Source of the DNA: JBBROS01 sp038229135
GTDB lineage: Bacteria; Pseudomonadota; Alphaproteobacteria; Acetobacterales; Acetobacteraceae
Length of the DNA: 64,000 nt
Reading direction: 5' to 3'
Assembly (NCBI GenBank): GCA_038229135.1
Contig: JBBROS010000014.1
Span: 23,925 to 87,924, forward strand
In this document: piece by piece, positions 42,100 through 51,070 of the stretch
How positions within the stretch are numbered: position 1 is the first letter of the stretch
Layout: each line of letters starts with the position of its first letter
Notes under the pieces: generated by a model
Databases searched by the model: none
What the model was told of the DNA's origin: nothing
What the model saw: only the letters and a program-made list of their open reading frames with translations
Program-made: the position numbers and the translations under genes

Positions 42100-44556
42100 T
42101 CAGCGCTTCGGCGGCGGGGGCTCGGCCTGCTGCGGGTGTTCGGGCCAGTCGTGGCGGGGGTAGCGGCCGCGCATGTCCTTTCGGGCGTCCTGCCAGGCGC
42201 CGCGCCAGAAGGCGGGGAGGTCGGCGGTGATGGCGATGGGGCGTTGGGCGGGGCTGAGCAGCGCGACGCGGAGGGGGATGCGGCCGTTCGCCAGCGTGGG
42301 GGTGGTGTCGAGGCCGTAGAAGGCCTGGGCGCGGGCTTCGACGACGGGGACGGGCTGCCCGTAGTCGATGGGGGCGCGGGCACCGGGGAGCTGGATGTGG
42401 GTGGGGAGGAGGTGGTCCAGCGTGGCGGCTTCGGCGTGGCCGAGGCGGGTTCGCAAAAGGTGGACGAGGTCGAGGCTGGCGAGGTCGGCGAGGCGGCGCA
42501 GGCCGTGGAGGTGGGGCTCGAGCCAGCCTGGGTCGGCGGCCAGGGCGGCGTCGGAGAGGTCGGGAAGGTCCGGCTGCACGGTGCGTAGGAGGGCGGCGCG
42601 GGCCTGGAGGGTGCGGGCGGCGTCGGTCCAGGGCAGCGCATTCGTGCGGAGGGCGGCGGCGGCCAGGGCGGCGGCGGTCTCGGCCGGGTCGGCCTCGATG
42701 GTGCGGTCCTCGAGCACCAGGGCGCCGAGGCGGCGGCGGCGGCGTGCGAGCACGGCGCCGGTGGCAGGATCGAAGGCGGTCTCGCTGGTGGTCGCGACCT
42801 GCGCCTGGATGTGTGGCGGGAGCTGTGCCGGGTCGAGCGGGGCAGCCAGGCAGATGACGCTGGCGCCCTTCGGGTCGAGGGTGGCGGCCACCAGGTAGGG
42901 CGCGTTGGCGAGGGCGTCGCCCCGGGGCAGCTTGGCACCGCCGCCGCCGGCGAAGCGGAAGGTGCCGGGGTCTCGCCGCTGGGCGATGCGGTCGGGGAAG
43001 GCGGCGGCGAGCAGGGGGCCGGCATCCCCGCCGGGGGTGGCGCTGCGGAGGCCGAGGCGGCTGCGGTATTGCCCGGCCTGGCGGCGGATACGGGCGACGG
43101 TCGGGCGGTCCGCGGCGACGGCGCCCTCGAGCGCGTCGAGGCGGAGGGCGATGTCGGCCGGGGTGTCGCGGCCCGGGATCGGGTCGCGTTCTTCGAGCAG
43201 GGCGGCCAGGTCGGCGGCGCGGGCGGCGTGGGCCGGGGTGGGGGCGGCCAGCATCATGGCGGCGAGGCGGGGGTGGGCGCCGAGGGCGGCCATGCGCGTG
43301 CCGAGGAGGGTGATGCGGCCGTCGTGCAGGGCGCCGAGCTGGGCGAGGAGGCCGTTGGCGGCGGCCAGGGCGCCCGGGGGCGGCGGGTCGGGGAAGGGGA
43401 GCTCGGCGGGCGGCGTACCCCAGGCGGCGCAGTCGAGCGCGAGGCCGGAGAGCTCGGCCTCTAAGATTTGCGGCCGGTCGAACTGGGGCAGGCTGCGGTG
43501 CATGGCCGTGGTCCAGAGGCGGATGGCCACGCCCGGCCCCTCGCGCCCGGCGCGGCCTGCCCGCTGCTCGGCGGCAGCGCGGCTGATGCGGGCGGTGACG
43601 AGGCGGGTGAGGCCGGTGCCGGGGTCGAGCCTCGGGGTGCGGCGGAAGCCACCGTCCACCACGATGCGTACGCCGGGGACGGTGAGCGAGGTCTCGGCGA
43701 TGGAGGTGGCGAGCACGACCCGGCGGCCCTCGGGTGCGGGGCGGAGGGCGCGGTCCTGCTCGGCGGGCGGCAGGTCGCCGTGCAGGGGCAGGACGAGCGC
43801 CCCGCAGCCGGCGAGGGCCTGCTCGGTGCGGCGGATCTCGCCCATGCCGGGAAGGAAGGCGAGGACGTCTCCCGCGTGGGTGGCGAGGCCGGCGCGGATG
43901 CTGCGGGCCATGGCGTCGGGCAGGTCGCGCGGGTCCATGACGTCGCGCGGCGCGTGGGTGGTGTCGACGGGGAAGAGGCGGCCCAGGCTTTCGATGACGG
44001 GCGCCCCGAGAAGCGTGGCGAGGCGTGCGCCGTCCAGCGTGGCGGACATCGCCATGAGGCGGAGGCCGCCTGGCGCCCCCGCCGGGCGAAGGAGGCGCTG
44101 CAGGTCGAGCGTGAAGGCGAGAGCCAGGTCGGCGTCCAGCGCGCGCTCGTGGACTTCGTCGAAGATGACGCAGGCCACGCGCTCGAGGGTGGGGTCGCTG
44201 ACGAGGCGGCGGACGAGGAGGCCTTCGGTGACGACCTCGATGCGGGTGGCGGGGGAGGTGGCGCTCTCCAGGCGGGTGCGGAAGCCGACGGTCTGGCCCA
44301 CGGGCTCGCCGATGAGGGCGGCCATGCGGGTGGCGGCGGCGCGGGCGGCCAGGCGGCGGGGCTCGAGGACGACGATGCGGTGGCCGGGCTGGAGCCAGGG
44401 GGCGCCGAGCAGGGCGAGGGGGACGAGGGTGGTCTTGCCGGCGCCGGGTGGAGCGACGAGCACGGCGTTGCCGTGGGCGATGGCCTCGAGGAGGGCGGGG
44501 AGGGCCTCGGCGATGGGCAGGCCCGTGTCGGCGAAGAACGTCGGCGAAAGCAGCAT
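42100..44556 (-). CDS. hrpB: ATP-dependent helicase HrpB
   Basis: An 818-residue DEAH-box helicase. Motif I is APPGAGKTTLVPLALLG, motif Ia VLEPRRLAARAAATRMA, motif II FDEVHERAL, motif III MSATLD, motif V TSIAETSLTVPGV and motif VI QRAGRAGREGPG. The C-terminal HrpB-specific domain ends in DMRGRYPRHDWPEHPQ. I place the start at ATG 44556; upstream in-frame sequence has no good start and enters the dsbD promoter. The exact role is not settled in bacteria. A 12-base tandem duplication (CAGCGCTTCGGT) straddles the stop codon, and the last ~90 bases of the gene are duplicated at 40001. Confidence 0.93.
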   Translation of the reverse strand: MLLSPTFFADTGLPIAEALPALLEAIAHGNAVLVAPPGAGKTTLVPLALLGAPWLQPGHRIVVLEPRRLAARAAATRMAALIGEPVGQTVGFRTRLESATSPATRIEVVTEGLLVRRLVSDPTLERVACVIFDEVHERALDADLALAFTLDLQRLLRPAGAPGGLRLMAMSATLDGARLATLLGAPVIESLGRLFPVDTTHAPRDVMDPRDLPDAMARSIRAGLATHAGDVLAFLPGMGEIRRTEQALAGCGALVLPLHGDLPPAEQDRALRPAPEGRRVVLATSIAETSLTVPGVRIVVDGGFRRTPRLDPGTGLTRLVTARISRAAAEQRAGRAGREGPGVAIRLWTTAMHRSLPQFDRPQILEAELSGLALDCAAWGTPPAELPFPDPPPPGALAAANGLLAQLGALHDGRITLLGTRMAALGAHPRLAAMMLAAPTPAHAARAADLAALLEERDPIPGRDTPADIALRLDALEGAVAADRPTVARIRRQAGQYRSRLGLRSATPGGDAGPLLAAAFPDRIAQRRDPGTFRFAGGGGAKLPRGDALANAPYLVAATLDPKGASVICLAAPLDPAQLPPHIQAQVATTSETAFDPATGAVLARRRRRLGALVLEDRTIEADPAETAAALAAAALRTNALPWTDAARTLQARAALLRTVQPDLPDLSDAALAADPGWLEPHLHGLRRLADLASLDLVHLLRTRLGHAEAATLDHLLPTHIQLPGARAPIDYGQPVPVVEARAQAFYGLDTTPTLANGRIPLRVALLSPAQRPIAITADLPAFWRGAWQDARKDMRGRYPRHDWPEHPQQAEPPPPKR

Positions 44557-44600
44557 GCGATTGGCATAGCGCGGGGCGGGGGGCGCACGATATACGCGAG

Positions 44601-46643
44601 ATGATGAAGCGTTTGTTGGTTCTGCTGGTGGTGATGCTGCCCTGCCTCGTGCTCGGGGGCACGGCGCGTGCGCTGGAGAGCGAGGCGGTGCGGTCTTCGC
44701 GGGTCGTCGCAACGTTGGTGAGCGACACGGACCGGGTGGAGGCGGGGGGCGCGCTGCGGCTGGGATTACGGCTTAAGGTCGCGCCCGGGTGGCATACGTA
44801 TTGGCTGAACCCGGGGGATGCGGGAGCGGCGGCGGAGATCGCCTGGACGTTGCCCGAGGGCGGGAGCGCGGGGCCGATCCAGTGGCCGGCGCCGTCGCGC
44901 CTGCCCGAGGGCCCGGTGATGAGCTACGGCTACACGGGCGAGGTGCTGCTGCCCGTGGCCGTGAAAGCTGGCACGGCAGGCGGGCTGGTGGTGGAGGCCA
45001 GCGCCACCTGGTTGGTGTGCGAGAAGATCTGCGTGCCGGAGGAGGGCGTGTTTCGTCTTGCACTCGGGGCGGGGCTGGCGGGGCCTTCTTCCGAGGCGGC
45101 GTTGTTCGAGGCGGCCTCGGCGCGGGTGCCGCGGGCGTCGCCCTTTGCGGCCAGCGTGGGGCCGGATGGGGTGTTGAGCCTGGTGGGGGCCGGGCTTTCC
45201 GACGCGACCGTGCGGGAGGCGTATTTCTACCCGGCGGCCTGGGGCGCGATCGACCAGGGGGCGCCGCAGGCCCTGACGGTGACGGATGGGGCCGTGCGGC
45301 TGTCGTTGGTGAGAGGGGCGGAGTTCAAGCTGCCGCTCGAGGGTGTGTTGGTGCTGCGGGATGCCGGGGGGCAGGAGACGGCGCTGAGCGTGTCGGCGGT
45401 GGCCGGGGATGCGGCGGCGCCGGCCGCAGTGCCGTTGTGGCAGACCTTGGCGCTGGCGGCGCTGGCCGGGCTGATCCTCAACCTGATGCCATGCGTGTTC
45501 CCGGTGCTGGCGATGAAGGCCGTGAGCCTGTCGCGGCTGTCGGGCCAGGCGCGGGGGGCGGTGCGGGCGCATGCGGTCAGCTACACGGCGGGGGTGCTGG
45601 TGGCGTTCGCGGCGCTGGGCGGAGCGCTGCTCGTGGCGCGGGCGGCAGGGGGCGTGGCGGGCTGGGGGTTCCAGTTCCAGTCCCCGGTGTTCGTGGCGGG
45701 CATGGCGTTCGTGCTGTTCGGGGTGGGGCTGAACCTTTCGGGCGTGTTCGAGGTGGGCGGTCGCGTGGCCGGGGCCGGGCAGGGGCTGGCGGCGCAGGGG
45801 GGGCATGCGGGCAGCTTCTTCACCGGGCTGTTGGCCGTGGTTGTGGCGACGCCGTGTACTGCGCCGTTCATGGGCGCGGCGATCGCGGCGGCGCTGGCGG
45901 CGCCCGGGTGGGTGGCGATGCTGGTGTTCCTGACTATGGGGCTCGGTCTGGCGGCGCCCTATGCGTTGCTCGCGGCGGCGCCGGCGCTCGCGCGGGGGCT
46001 GCCGAAGCCCGGGGCGTGGATGGATGTACTGAAGGGTGTGCTGGCGTTCCCGATGTATGCGGCGGCGGCATGGCTGTTGTGGGTGGTGAGCTTGGAGGCC
46101 GGGCCGCAGGGGGTGTTGGTGGTCGGGTCCGGGCTGGTGCTGATCGGGTTTGCGGCGTGGGCCCTGGGGCTGGCGCAGCGGAGACCATCGGAACAGTCGG
46201 GCCGGCGGCTCGGGGTGGGTGCTGCCGCGGTGGCGGCGCTGTCGGCGCTCGCCCTGCTGGGCGGCGTGCAGGGCGTGGCCCCGGCGGCGGCGCAGGTGGA
46301 GGCGGGCGTCGAGCCCTGGAGCCCGGCGCGGCTGGCGGCGCTGCGGGCAGAGGGGCGTCCGGTGTTCGTGAACATGACGGCGGCCTGGTGCGTGACGTGC
46401 CTCGTGAACGAGCGGGTGGCGCTGTCGCCGGAGCCGGTGCGGGCTGCGTTCCGGGCGCGGGGCGTGGCCTATCTCAAGGGCGATTGGACGCGGGGCGACG
46501 CGGCGATCTCGGCCTACCTGCGCGAGCATGCGCGGGACGGGGTGCCGCTCTACGTGTGGTATCCGGCCAAAGGCCCGCCGGAGGTGCTGCCGCAAGTGTT
46601 GACGGAGGGGGCGATGTTGTCCCGGTTGAACGAAGGAGGCTGA
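44601..46643 (+). CDS. ScsB/DsbD-like thiol:disulfide interchange protein
   Basis: A 680-residue membrane reductase that should carry electrons from cytoplasmic thioredoxin to periplasmic proteins. After a signal peptide, the N-terminal periplasmic domain carries WLVCEKICVPEE, the C-x3-C pair of the ScsB type. The membrane domain of about eight helices has the conserved Cys in LNLMPCVFPVLAMKAVSLSR and VATPCTAPFMGAAIAAAL. The C-terminal thioredoxin domain has TAAWCVTCLVNE (WCVTC active site). The start is ATG 44601 or 44604. It is divergent from hrpB by 44 bases and followed 1 base later by a redoxin that is probably its client. Confidence 0.92.
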   Translation: MMKRLLVLLVVMLPCLVLGGTARALESEAVRSSRVVATLVSDTDRVEAGGALRLGLRLKVAPGWHTYWLNPGDAGAAAEIAWTLPEGGSAGPIQWPAPSRLPEGPVMSYGYTGEVLLPVAVKAGTAGGLVVEASATWLVCEKICVPEEGVFRLALGAGLAGPSSEAALFEAASARVPRASPFAASVGPDGVLSLVGAGLSDATVREAYFYPAAWGAIDQGAPQALTVTDGAVRLSLVRGAEFKLPLEGVLVLRDAGGQETALSVSAVAGDAAAPAAVPLWQTLALAALAGLILNLMPCVFPVLAMKAVSLSRLSGQARGAVRAHAVSYTAGVLVAFAALGGALLVARAAGGVAGWGFQFQSPVFVAGMAFVLFGVGLNLSGVFEVGGRVAGAGQGLAAQGGHAGSFFTGLLAVVVATPCTAPFMGAAIAAALAAPGWVAMLVFLTMGLGLAAPYALLAAAPALARGLPKPGAWMDVLKGVLAFPMYAAAAWLLWVVSLEAGPQGVLVVGSGLVLIGFAAWALGLAQRRPSEQSGRRLGVGAAAVAALSALALLGGVQGVAPAAAQVEAGVEPWSPARLAALRAEGRPVFVNMTAAWCVTCLVNERVALSPEPVRAAFRARGVAYLKGDWTRGDAAISAYLREHARDGVPLYVWYPAKGPPEVLPQVLTEGAMLSRLNEGG

Positions 46644-46644
46644 G

Positions 46645-47262
46645 ATGGTCACGCGCCGTGCGATGGTTGTGGGTTCGGCTGGGCTCGTGATTGTGCCTGC
46701 CATCGCGTGGGCGGCCCCGAAGGTGGGCGTGATGGCGCCCGCGTTCAGTGCGGTGGACAGCAACGGGCAGGCGGTGCGCCTGGAGGCGCTGCGGGGCAAG
46801 CTGGTCGTGCTGGAGTGGACGAACGACGGCTGCCCGTTCGTGCAGAAATGGTATCGCTCGGGGGCGATGCAGGCGCTGCAGAGGGATGCGGGGGCGTTAG
46901 GGGCAGTGTGGCTCTCGGTGATCAGCTCGGCACCCGGGGAGCAGGGGCATGTGGACGGCGCCGGGGCGAACCGGCTGAGCAAGGACCGTGGGGCGGCACC
47001 GGCGCACGTGCTGATGGACCCGACGGGGGCGCTGGGCAAGCTGTACGGGGCGCAGGTGACGCCGGAGATCTACGTGGTCCGAAACGACGGGATGCTCGGG
47101 TATATGGGCGGGGCGGACAGCATCGCATCGACCAAGGTCGAGGACCTGGCCAAGGCAACGCCGCATGCGCGGGAGGCGATCATGGCCATCGCCGAGGGGC
47201 GGCCGGCGCCGGCGGCCGTGACACGGGCTTATGGGTGCACAGTAAAGTACCCGGCGGCGTGA
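46645..47262 (+). CDS. Redoxin/thioredoxin-fold periplasmic protein
   Basis: A 205-residue exported protein with a Tat-like or Sec leader (TRRAMVVGSAGLVIVPAIAWA) and a thioredoxin fold of the AhpC/TSA type. The active-site segment LEWTNDGCPFVQKWYRSGAM has a single Cys, as in the redoxin family with a CPFVxKxY motif, followed by TPEIYVVRNDGMLGYMGGADS with the cis-Pro. AAGGAGG upstream gives a strong start at 46645. It is coupled to the ScsB/DsbD-like gene, so it is likely reduced by it. Peroxidase activity is possible. Confidence 0.88.
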   Translation: MVTRRAMVVGSAGLVIVPAIAWAAPKVGVMAPAFSAVDSNGQAVRLEALRGKLVVLEWTNDGCPFVQKWYRSGAMQALQRDAGALGAVWLSVISSAPGEQGHVDGAGANRLSKDRGAAPAHVLMDPTGALGKLYGAQVTPEIYVVRNDGMLGYMGGADSIASTKVEDLAKATPHAREAIMAIAEGRPAPAAVTRAYGCTVKYPAA

Positions 47263-47355
47263 CGGTCTAGCTCGGGGTGTGCGCTGTAGGGCGGTCCTGT
47301 TCCGGGGGGGTGCCAGTGCCCGACACCCGACGCTCAAACGCCGGGGGCAGCCAGG

Positions 47356-47919
47356 TCATAGGTCCTGTTTCTCTACGGCCGCGGGGGCCGGGGCTGGGCC
47401 GGTTGTCTGCAGGTAGTCGCGCAAGGTTCGGCGGAGCTGGAACTCAAGCTCGACGTTCATGTCGTCGAGCATCTGGCGGGTGATGTCGTAGAGGGCGTTG
47501 CGAAGGTTCGGGCCAGGCGTGAGCCGGCGGACGACCCGGGCTTCGGCCAGGGCGGCGCGGGTGCCGTCGGCGGCGAGGATCTCGAGGCGAAGGGCCATCG
47601 TGCCCTCGAGGTTGCGGCCGGTCCGGGTGACGCGGGCTTCGTCGATGGTGATGCGGGCGCGTCCGCTGGAGCCCGCGGGGGCGATACGATCTTCAACCAG
47701 GCGCTGGAGGGCGGGACCGGGGGGAAGGGGGCTGGTGTCATCGAGGGTGCCCGGCCGCGGGAGCGGGGCGACCTCGACCGAGCCTACATTGAGCGGCAGC
47801 GGCGTGAGATAGGTGTAGCGAACCTGCGTGTAGGGCCGGTCCGGCTCGCTGTCGGCGCAACCACTCAGAGATGGGGCGGCGACGGCGAGCAGGGCCAGGA
47901 GCAGGCTCCGGCGGCTCAT
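47356..47919 (-). CDS. Predicted lipoprotein, function unknown
   Basis: A 187-residue protein with a lipoprotein signal (LLLALLAVAAPSLSGCADSE; lipobox LSGC), so it should be anchored in a membrane through an acylated Cys. The mature part has YLTPLPLNVGSVEVAPLPRPG and a C-terminal amphipathic region NALYDITRQMLDDMNVELEFQLRRTLRDYL. I recognise no enzyme motif. The ATG overlaps the Hsp33 gene by 4 bases, so the two are expressed together. It may belong to a group of outer-membrane lipoproteins near chaperone genes, but I cannot confirm this. Confidence 0.8.
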   Translation of the reverse strand: MSRRSLLLALLAVAAPSLSGCADSEPDRPYTQVRYTYLTPLPLNVGSVEVAPLPRPGTLDDTSPLPPGPALQRLVEDRIAPAGSSGRARITIDEARVTRTGRNLEGTMALRLEILAADGTRAALAEARVVRRLTPGPNLRNALYDITRQMLDDMNVELEFQLRRTLRDYLQTTGPAPAPAAVEKQDL

Positions 47920-48911
47920 GCCGTGCCGCCGGCCCGGTCCGGCTGCCCGCCGTGGGGTTCGGCGAGCTGGCCGCGGACCTCGTCCCGGCCGAACCGGAAA
48001 TCGAGATTGCAGAACTCGCACGTCATCACGATGGCGCCGCTCTCGGCCATGTGGTCGAGGTCGTCCGTGGAGAAGCCCTCGAGGATGCCGGAGAGCTTGG
48101 CGCGCGAGCAGCGGCAGCCATAGGCCAGCGCCCGGTTTCGGTCGGCGGCCACGCCCTCGAGGCCAAACAGGTTCCACAGCAGGCGGTCGGCCGGCAGCGA
48201 GTCGTCGAGCAGCTCCTCGTCCCGCAGGGTCGCGGCGAGCGCGTTTGCCGTCCGCCAGGCCTCGTTCTGCGTCGCCGTGTCGAGCGCCGGGTCGATGCCG
48301 CCTTCGCCTGCGATGCGCTCGAGGATGAGGGCCCCGGCGCGCCACCCGGCGTCGGTATGAAGGCAAGCGAGGCGGACGGTGCAGGCGATCTGCTCGCTGG
48401 TTTCGAAGTAGTGCAGCGCCATGTCGGAAAGGCTGTCGCCCTCGATGGCGACGATGCCTTGGTGGCGCTCCATCTCTCCGCCCTGGTCGACGGTGAAGGC
48501 GAGGTATCCGGAGCCGAGGAGCTCGCGGGCCGTGGGGTCGGGCGAGGTGGCGAGGAGTGCCTCCAGACGCTCGGGCGCGGCACGCGCATAGCCGCGGAGG
48601 GCGCCCGTCTCGGTGCAGTCGGCCAGCAGCATGGGCACTGCGCCGTCTCCCTTGGCCTGGAGGCTGAAGGAGCCGCGAAACTTGAGCGCGGTGGCCAGGG
48701 CCGCCGCCAGGGCTAGGGCGCGGCCGGCCAGCGCGGTCACGACCGGGTGGTTCTCGTGCCGCGTCAGGAGGGCGTCGGCCAGCGGGCCGAGGCGGACCAG
48801 GCGGCCGCGGACGGGGCGGCCGGGCAGGTGGAAGGGCGTGACACCGCGTGGGACGACGATGTCGGGGACGTCGGGGCGATTGCTGTCGAGGAAGGCTGGG
48901 GTGGCGCTCAT
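47916..48911 (-). CDS. hslO: Redox-regulated chaperone Hsp33
   Basis: A 331-residue holdase chaperone switched on by oxidation. The C-terminal zinc centre is intact: CRC in LAYGCRCSRAKLSGIL and CEFC in IVMTCEFCNLDFRF, followed by a short tail. The N-terminal chaperone core includes ALAAALATALKFRGSFSLQAKGDGAVPMLLADCTETGALRGYAR. The start is at 48911. It precedes a lipoprotein gene by a 4-base overlap. The nearby ScsB/DsbD-like pair gives the region a thiol-redox theme, though on the opposite strand. Confidence 0.94.
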   Translation of the reverse strand: MSATPAFLDSNRPDVPDIVVPRGVTPFHLPGRPVRGRLVRLGPLADALLTRHENHPVVTALAGRALALAAALATALKFRGSFSLQAKGDGAVPMLLADCTETGALRGYARAAPERLEALLATSPDPTARELLGSGYLAFTVDQGGEMERHQGIVAIEGDSLSDMALHYFETSEQIACTVRLACLHTDAGWRAGALILERIAGEGGIDPALDTATQNEAWRTANALAATLRDEELLDDSLPADRLLWNLFGLEGVAADRNRALAYGCRCSRAKLSGILEGFSTDDLDHMAESGAIVMTCEFCNLDFRFGRDEVRGQLAEPHGGQPDRAGGTA

Positions 48912-48975
48912 GACTCAGATATAGGGCAGGATGGCCGCGAGTTGAACCTTTGCGGGCGGGCATGGCTGGCCTAGC

Positions 48976-50178
48976 GTGCGCCGCCGGCTCGGGACGGGTG
49001 CGGCCGGGAGGCTTTGCTTGGGCGAGTGGGTGTTCGTGGCGTCGCTGGCCTTGGCTCGGATGGCGTTCGGCTACCAGTTCCAGACGCTCGCGAGCCTCGG
49101 GCCGGAGCTGATCGACCGGTTCGGGCTGGATTACGCCTCGTTGGGCACGCTGATCGGGCTCTACATGCTGCCGGGCGTGTTCGTGGCGCTGCCGGGCGGT
49201 CTGTTGGGGCGGCGGTTCGGGTCACGGGCGGTGGTGGGGCTGGGCCTCGCGCTCATGATGGGCGGCGCGTTGGTGGCCGTGGCGGCGCCCGAGCCGGGGA
49301 TGATCGGGCTGGGGCGGCTGGTGTCGGGGGCGGGGGCCGTCACGCTGATCGTGATGCAGGGCAAGATGGTCAGCGACCGGTTCCCGGGGAAACGGTTCAT
49401 GCCGGTGATGGGGCTGCTGGTGGGGGCGTTCCCGGTGGGCGTGGGGCTGGTCGGGGTCACGCATGATCCGCTGCTGCGGGCGTTCGGGCCGGGCGGGCTG
49501 TTCGTGGTTGGCGGCGCCCTGGCGGCGCTGAGCCTGGTGCTGTTCCTGCCGAGCCTGCAGGAGGCGCCGCCGGACCGTGGGGCGGCGCGGTGGTCGTTGC
49601 CGTCGCGGGCGGAATGCGCGCTCGTGCTGGTCGCTGGGCTGGTTTGGACCTTCTACAACGCAGGGTTTTACGGGTTCCTGTCCTACGTGCCGTCCTTGAT
49701 GGCCGCGCGGGGGCATGGGCCGGGGGAGGCTGCCTCGGTGATGGCGGTCGCGACCTGGGCCACGTTGCCGGCGACGGTGCTGGGCGGCTGGGCGGCGGCG
49801 CGGTTCGGCAACGGGCCGGTGTTCGTGCTGGGCACGCTCGGTTCGATGCTGGCCACGGTCGGCCCGGCGCTCGCGGACTGGCCGCTGGCATGGGCCCTGG
49901 TGTTCGGGACGGTGGGGTCCATGCATGCCGGGGTGATCGTGGCGGTTGGCACGCTGTCGGCCCGGCCGGAGAACCGGGCCGTGGGGATGGGGATGTTCTA
50001 CACGGTCTATTACATGGGCGGCGCCGTGGCGCCGGCCTTGTGCGGGGCGGCGGCGGACCGGGTGGGGTCGCCCACGGGCGCGCTGGTGGCGGCAACGGTT
50101 CTGGCGGCGTTTGCACTGCCGTCCTATGCGTTGCACGCGCGGTGGCGTGCGGGGATGATGAAGCGAGGAGCGGTCTGA
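48976..50178 (+). CDS. MFS transporter (CynX/NimT-like)
   Basis: A 400-residue transporter with 12 predicted helices. The first is VFVASLALARMAFGYQ. The loop 2-3 signature appears as GGLLGRRFGSRAVVGLGLALM. C-terminal helices include AVGMGMFYTVYYMGGAVAPALCGAAADRVG. The start is GTG 48976. It may belong to the CynX/NimT group for small anions or nitroaromatic-type substrates, but the substrate is uncertain. It overlaps the cytochrome c gene by 1 base (TGATG). Confidence 0.88.
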   Translation: MRRRLGTGAAGRLCLGEWVFVASLALARMAFGYQFQTLASLGPELIDRFGLDYASLGTLIGLYMLPGVFVALPGGLLGRRFGSRAVVGLGLALMMGGALVAVAAPEPGMIGLGRLVSGAGAVTLIVMQGKMVSDRFPGKRFMPVMGLLVGAFPVGVGLVGVTHDPLLRAFGPGGLFVVGGALAALSLVLFLPSLQEAPPDRGAARWSLPSRAECALVLVAGLVWTFYNAGFYGFLSYVPSLMAARGHGPGEAASVMAVATWATLPATVLGGWAAARFGNGPVFVLGTLGSMLATVGPALADWPLAWALVFGTVGSMHAGVIVAVGTLSARPENRAVGMGMFYTVYYMGGAVAPALCGAAADRVGSPTGALVAATVLAAFALPSYALHARWRAGMMKRGAV

Positions 50179-50564
50179 TGCGCGTGGTTTGGCTCCTGAT
50201 GGCACTGGGTTGGCCCGGCTTGGCGATGGCACAGGAGGGAAACGCGACGGCGGGGCAGCGCGTGTTCGGGGCCTGCCGGGCCTGCCACCTGGTAGGGGAG
50301 GGTGCGAAGACCGGCACGGGCCCGGCGTTGAACGGGCTGTTCGGGCGGGTGGCGGGAACCATCCCTGGCTATACCTACTCGGAGGCGAATGCAGGGGCCG
50401 GGTTCACGTGGGACGAGGCGGTGTTCAGCGAATACATCCGCAACCCGACGGCGAAGATACCGGGCACGAAGATGGTCTATTCGGGGCTGCGGGGGGATAA
50501 GGCGGTGGCGGACCTCACGGCCTACCTGAAGCAGTTCGACGCCGAGGGGAAGGTGCGGGAGTAG
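50178..50564 (+). CDS. Class I cytochrome c
   Basis: A 128-residue periplasmic cytochrome with a signal peptide (VVWLLMALGWPGLAMAQ) and one haem site, CRACH at residues 33-37. The likely axial Met is in KMVYSGLRGDKAVADLTAYLKQF near the C terminus. NPTAKIPGTKM is the usual cytochrome c2/c550 context. It starts within the stop of the MFS gene. It should shuttle electrons in the periplasm; the partner is unknown. Confidence 0.93.
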   Translation: MRVVWLLMALGWPGLAMAQEGNATAGQRVFGACRACHLVGEGAKTGTGPALNGLFGRVAGTIPGYTYSEANAGAGFTWDEAVFSEYIRNPTAKIPGTKMVYSGLRGDKAVADLTAYLKQFDAEGKVRE

Positions 50565-50647
50565 GAGCACGGAGCGGGAGGCGCCGTGTAGGGAGGAGGC
50601 GTAAGCGTCCACGACCGTAGTGTCGGAGGTTCCGGTGGCCGGGCTTG

Positions 50648-50680
50648 CTTTCTGTGGAAAGAAAGAGCAATCATTCTTTC
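50648..50680. promoter_or_regulatory. Overlapping inverted repeats before antitoxin gene
   Basis: CTTTC (50648-50652) faces GAAAG (50657-50661) across 4 bases, and GAAAGAA (50657-50663) faces TTCTTTC (50674-50680), ending directly before the antitoxin ATG. Three half-sites of this kind fit an autoregulatory operator of a Xre-type antitoxin. Confidence 0.6.
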
Positions 50681-51070
50681 ATGAGTGGTTTGGCCCTGTC
50701 CGATCCGGCACGCGCTGCGCCCGAGCTTGGGGCGGTGGTGAGCAAGGCGGTCGTTCGTGCGGCGCGTGGGCTCGGACTCGCGAACGTGGCGCTGGCGCCC
50801 GTCCTCGGGGTGTCGGAGGCGACGGTGTCGCGCATGGCGGCGGGGTCCCATACGCTGGCACCGGGGAGCAAGCCATACGAGCTGGCGCTGCTTGTGGTGC
50901 GGCTGTTCCGCAGCCTCGATGCGTTGGTGGGCGGGGACGAGGCCTCGATGCGGGACTGGGTCGCCTCGTTCAACCATGGGCTGGGCGGAGTGCCGGCGGA
51001 CCAGGTTCGGAGCGTGACGGGGCTGGTGAACGCCGTGGCCTATGTGGACTCCGCGCGCGCTCGCATCTGA
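50681..51070 (+). CDS. Xre/MbcA/ParS-type antitoxin with toxin-binding domain
   Basis: A 129-residue protein. The N-terminal helix-turn-helix has LGLANVALAPVLGVSEATVSRMAAG, and the C-terminal antitoxin/toxin-binding domain has LFRSLDALVGGDEASMRDWVASFNHGLGGVPADQVRSVTGLVNAVAYVDSARARI. This pairing with a RES-domain gene is diagnostic of the Xre-RES toxin-antitoxin family. I chose ATG 50681, right after an inverted repeat; TTG 50645 is an in-frame alternative. Its 3' end overlaps the toxin gene by 29 bases. It should neutralise the toxin and repress the operon. Confidence 0.88.
   Translation: MSGLALSDPARAAPELGAVVSKAVVRAARGLGLANVALAPVLGVSEATVSRMAAGSHTLAPGSKPYELALLVVRLFRSLDALVGGDEASMRDWVASFNHGLGGVPADQVRSVTGLVNAVAYVDSARARI

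Noticed and set aside
39882..42208. Insertion sequence around the PEP-CTERM/sigma islet
   Set aside because: No transposase, terminal inverted repeats or short target duplication were found; the flanking repeats are hrpB-derived.
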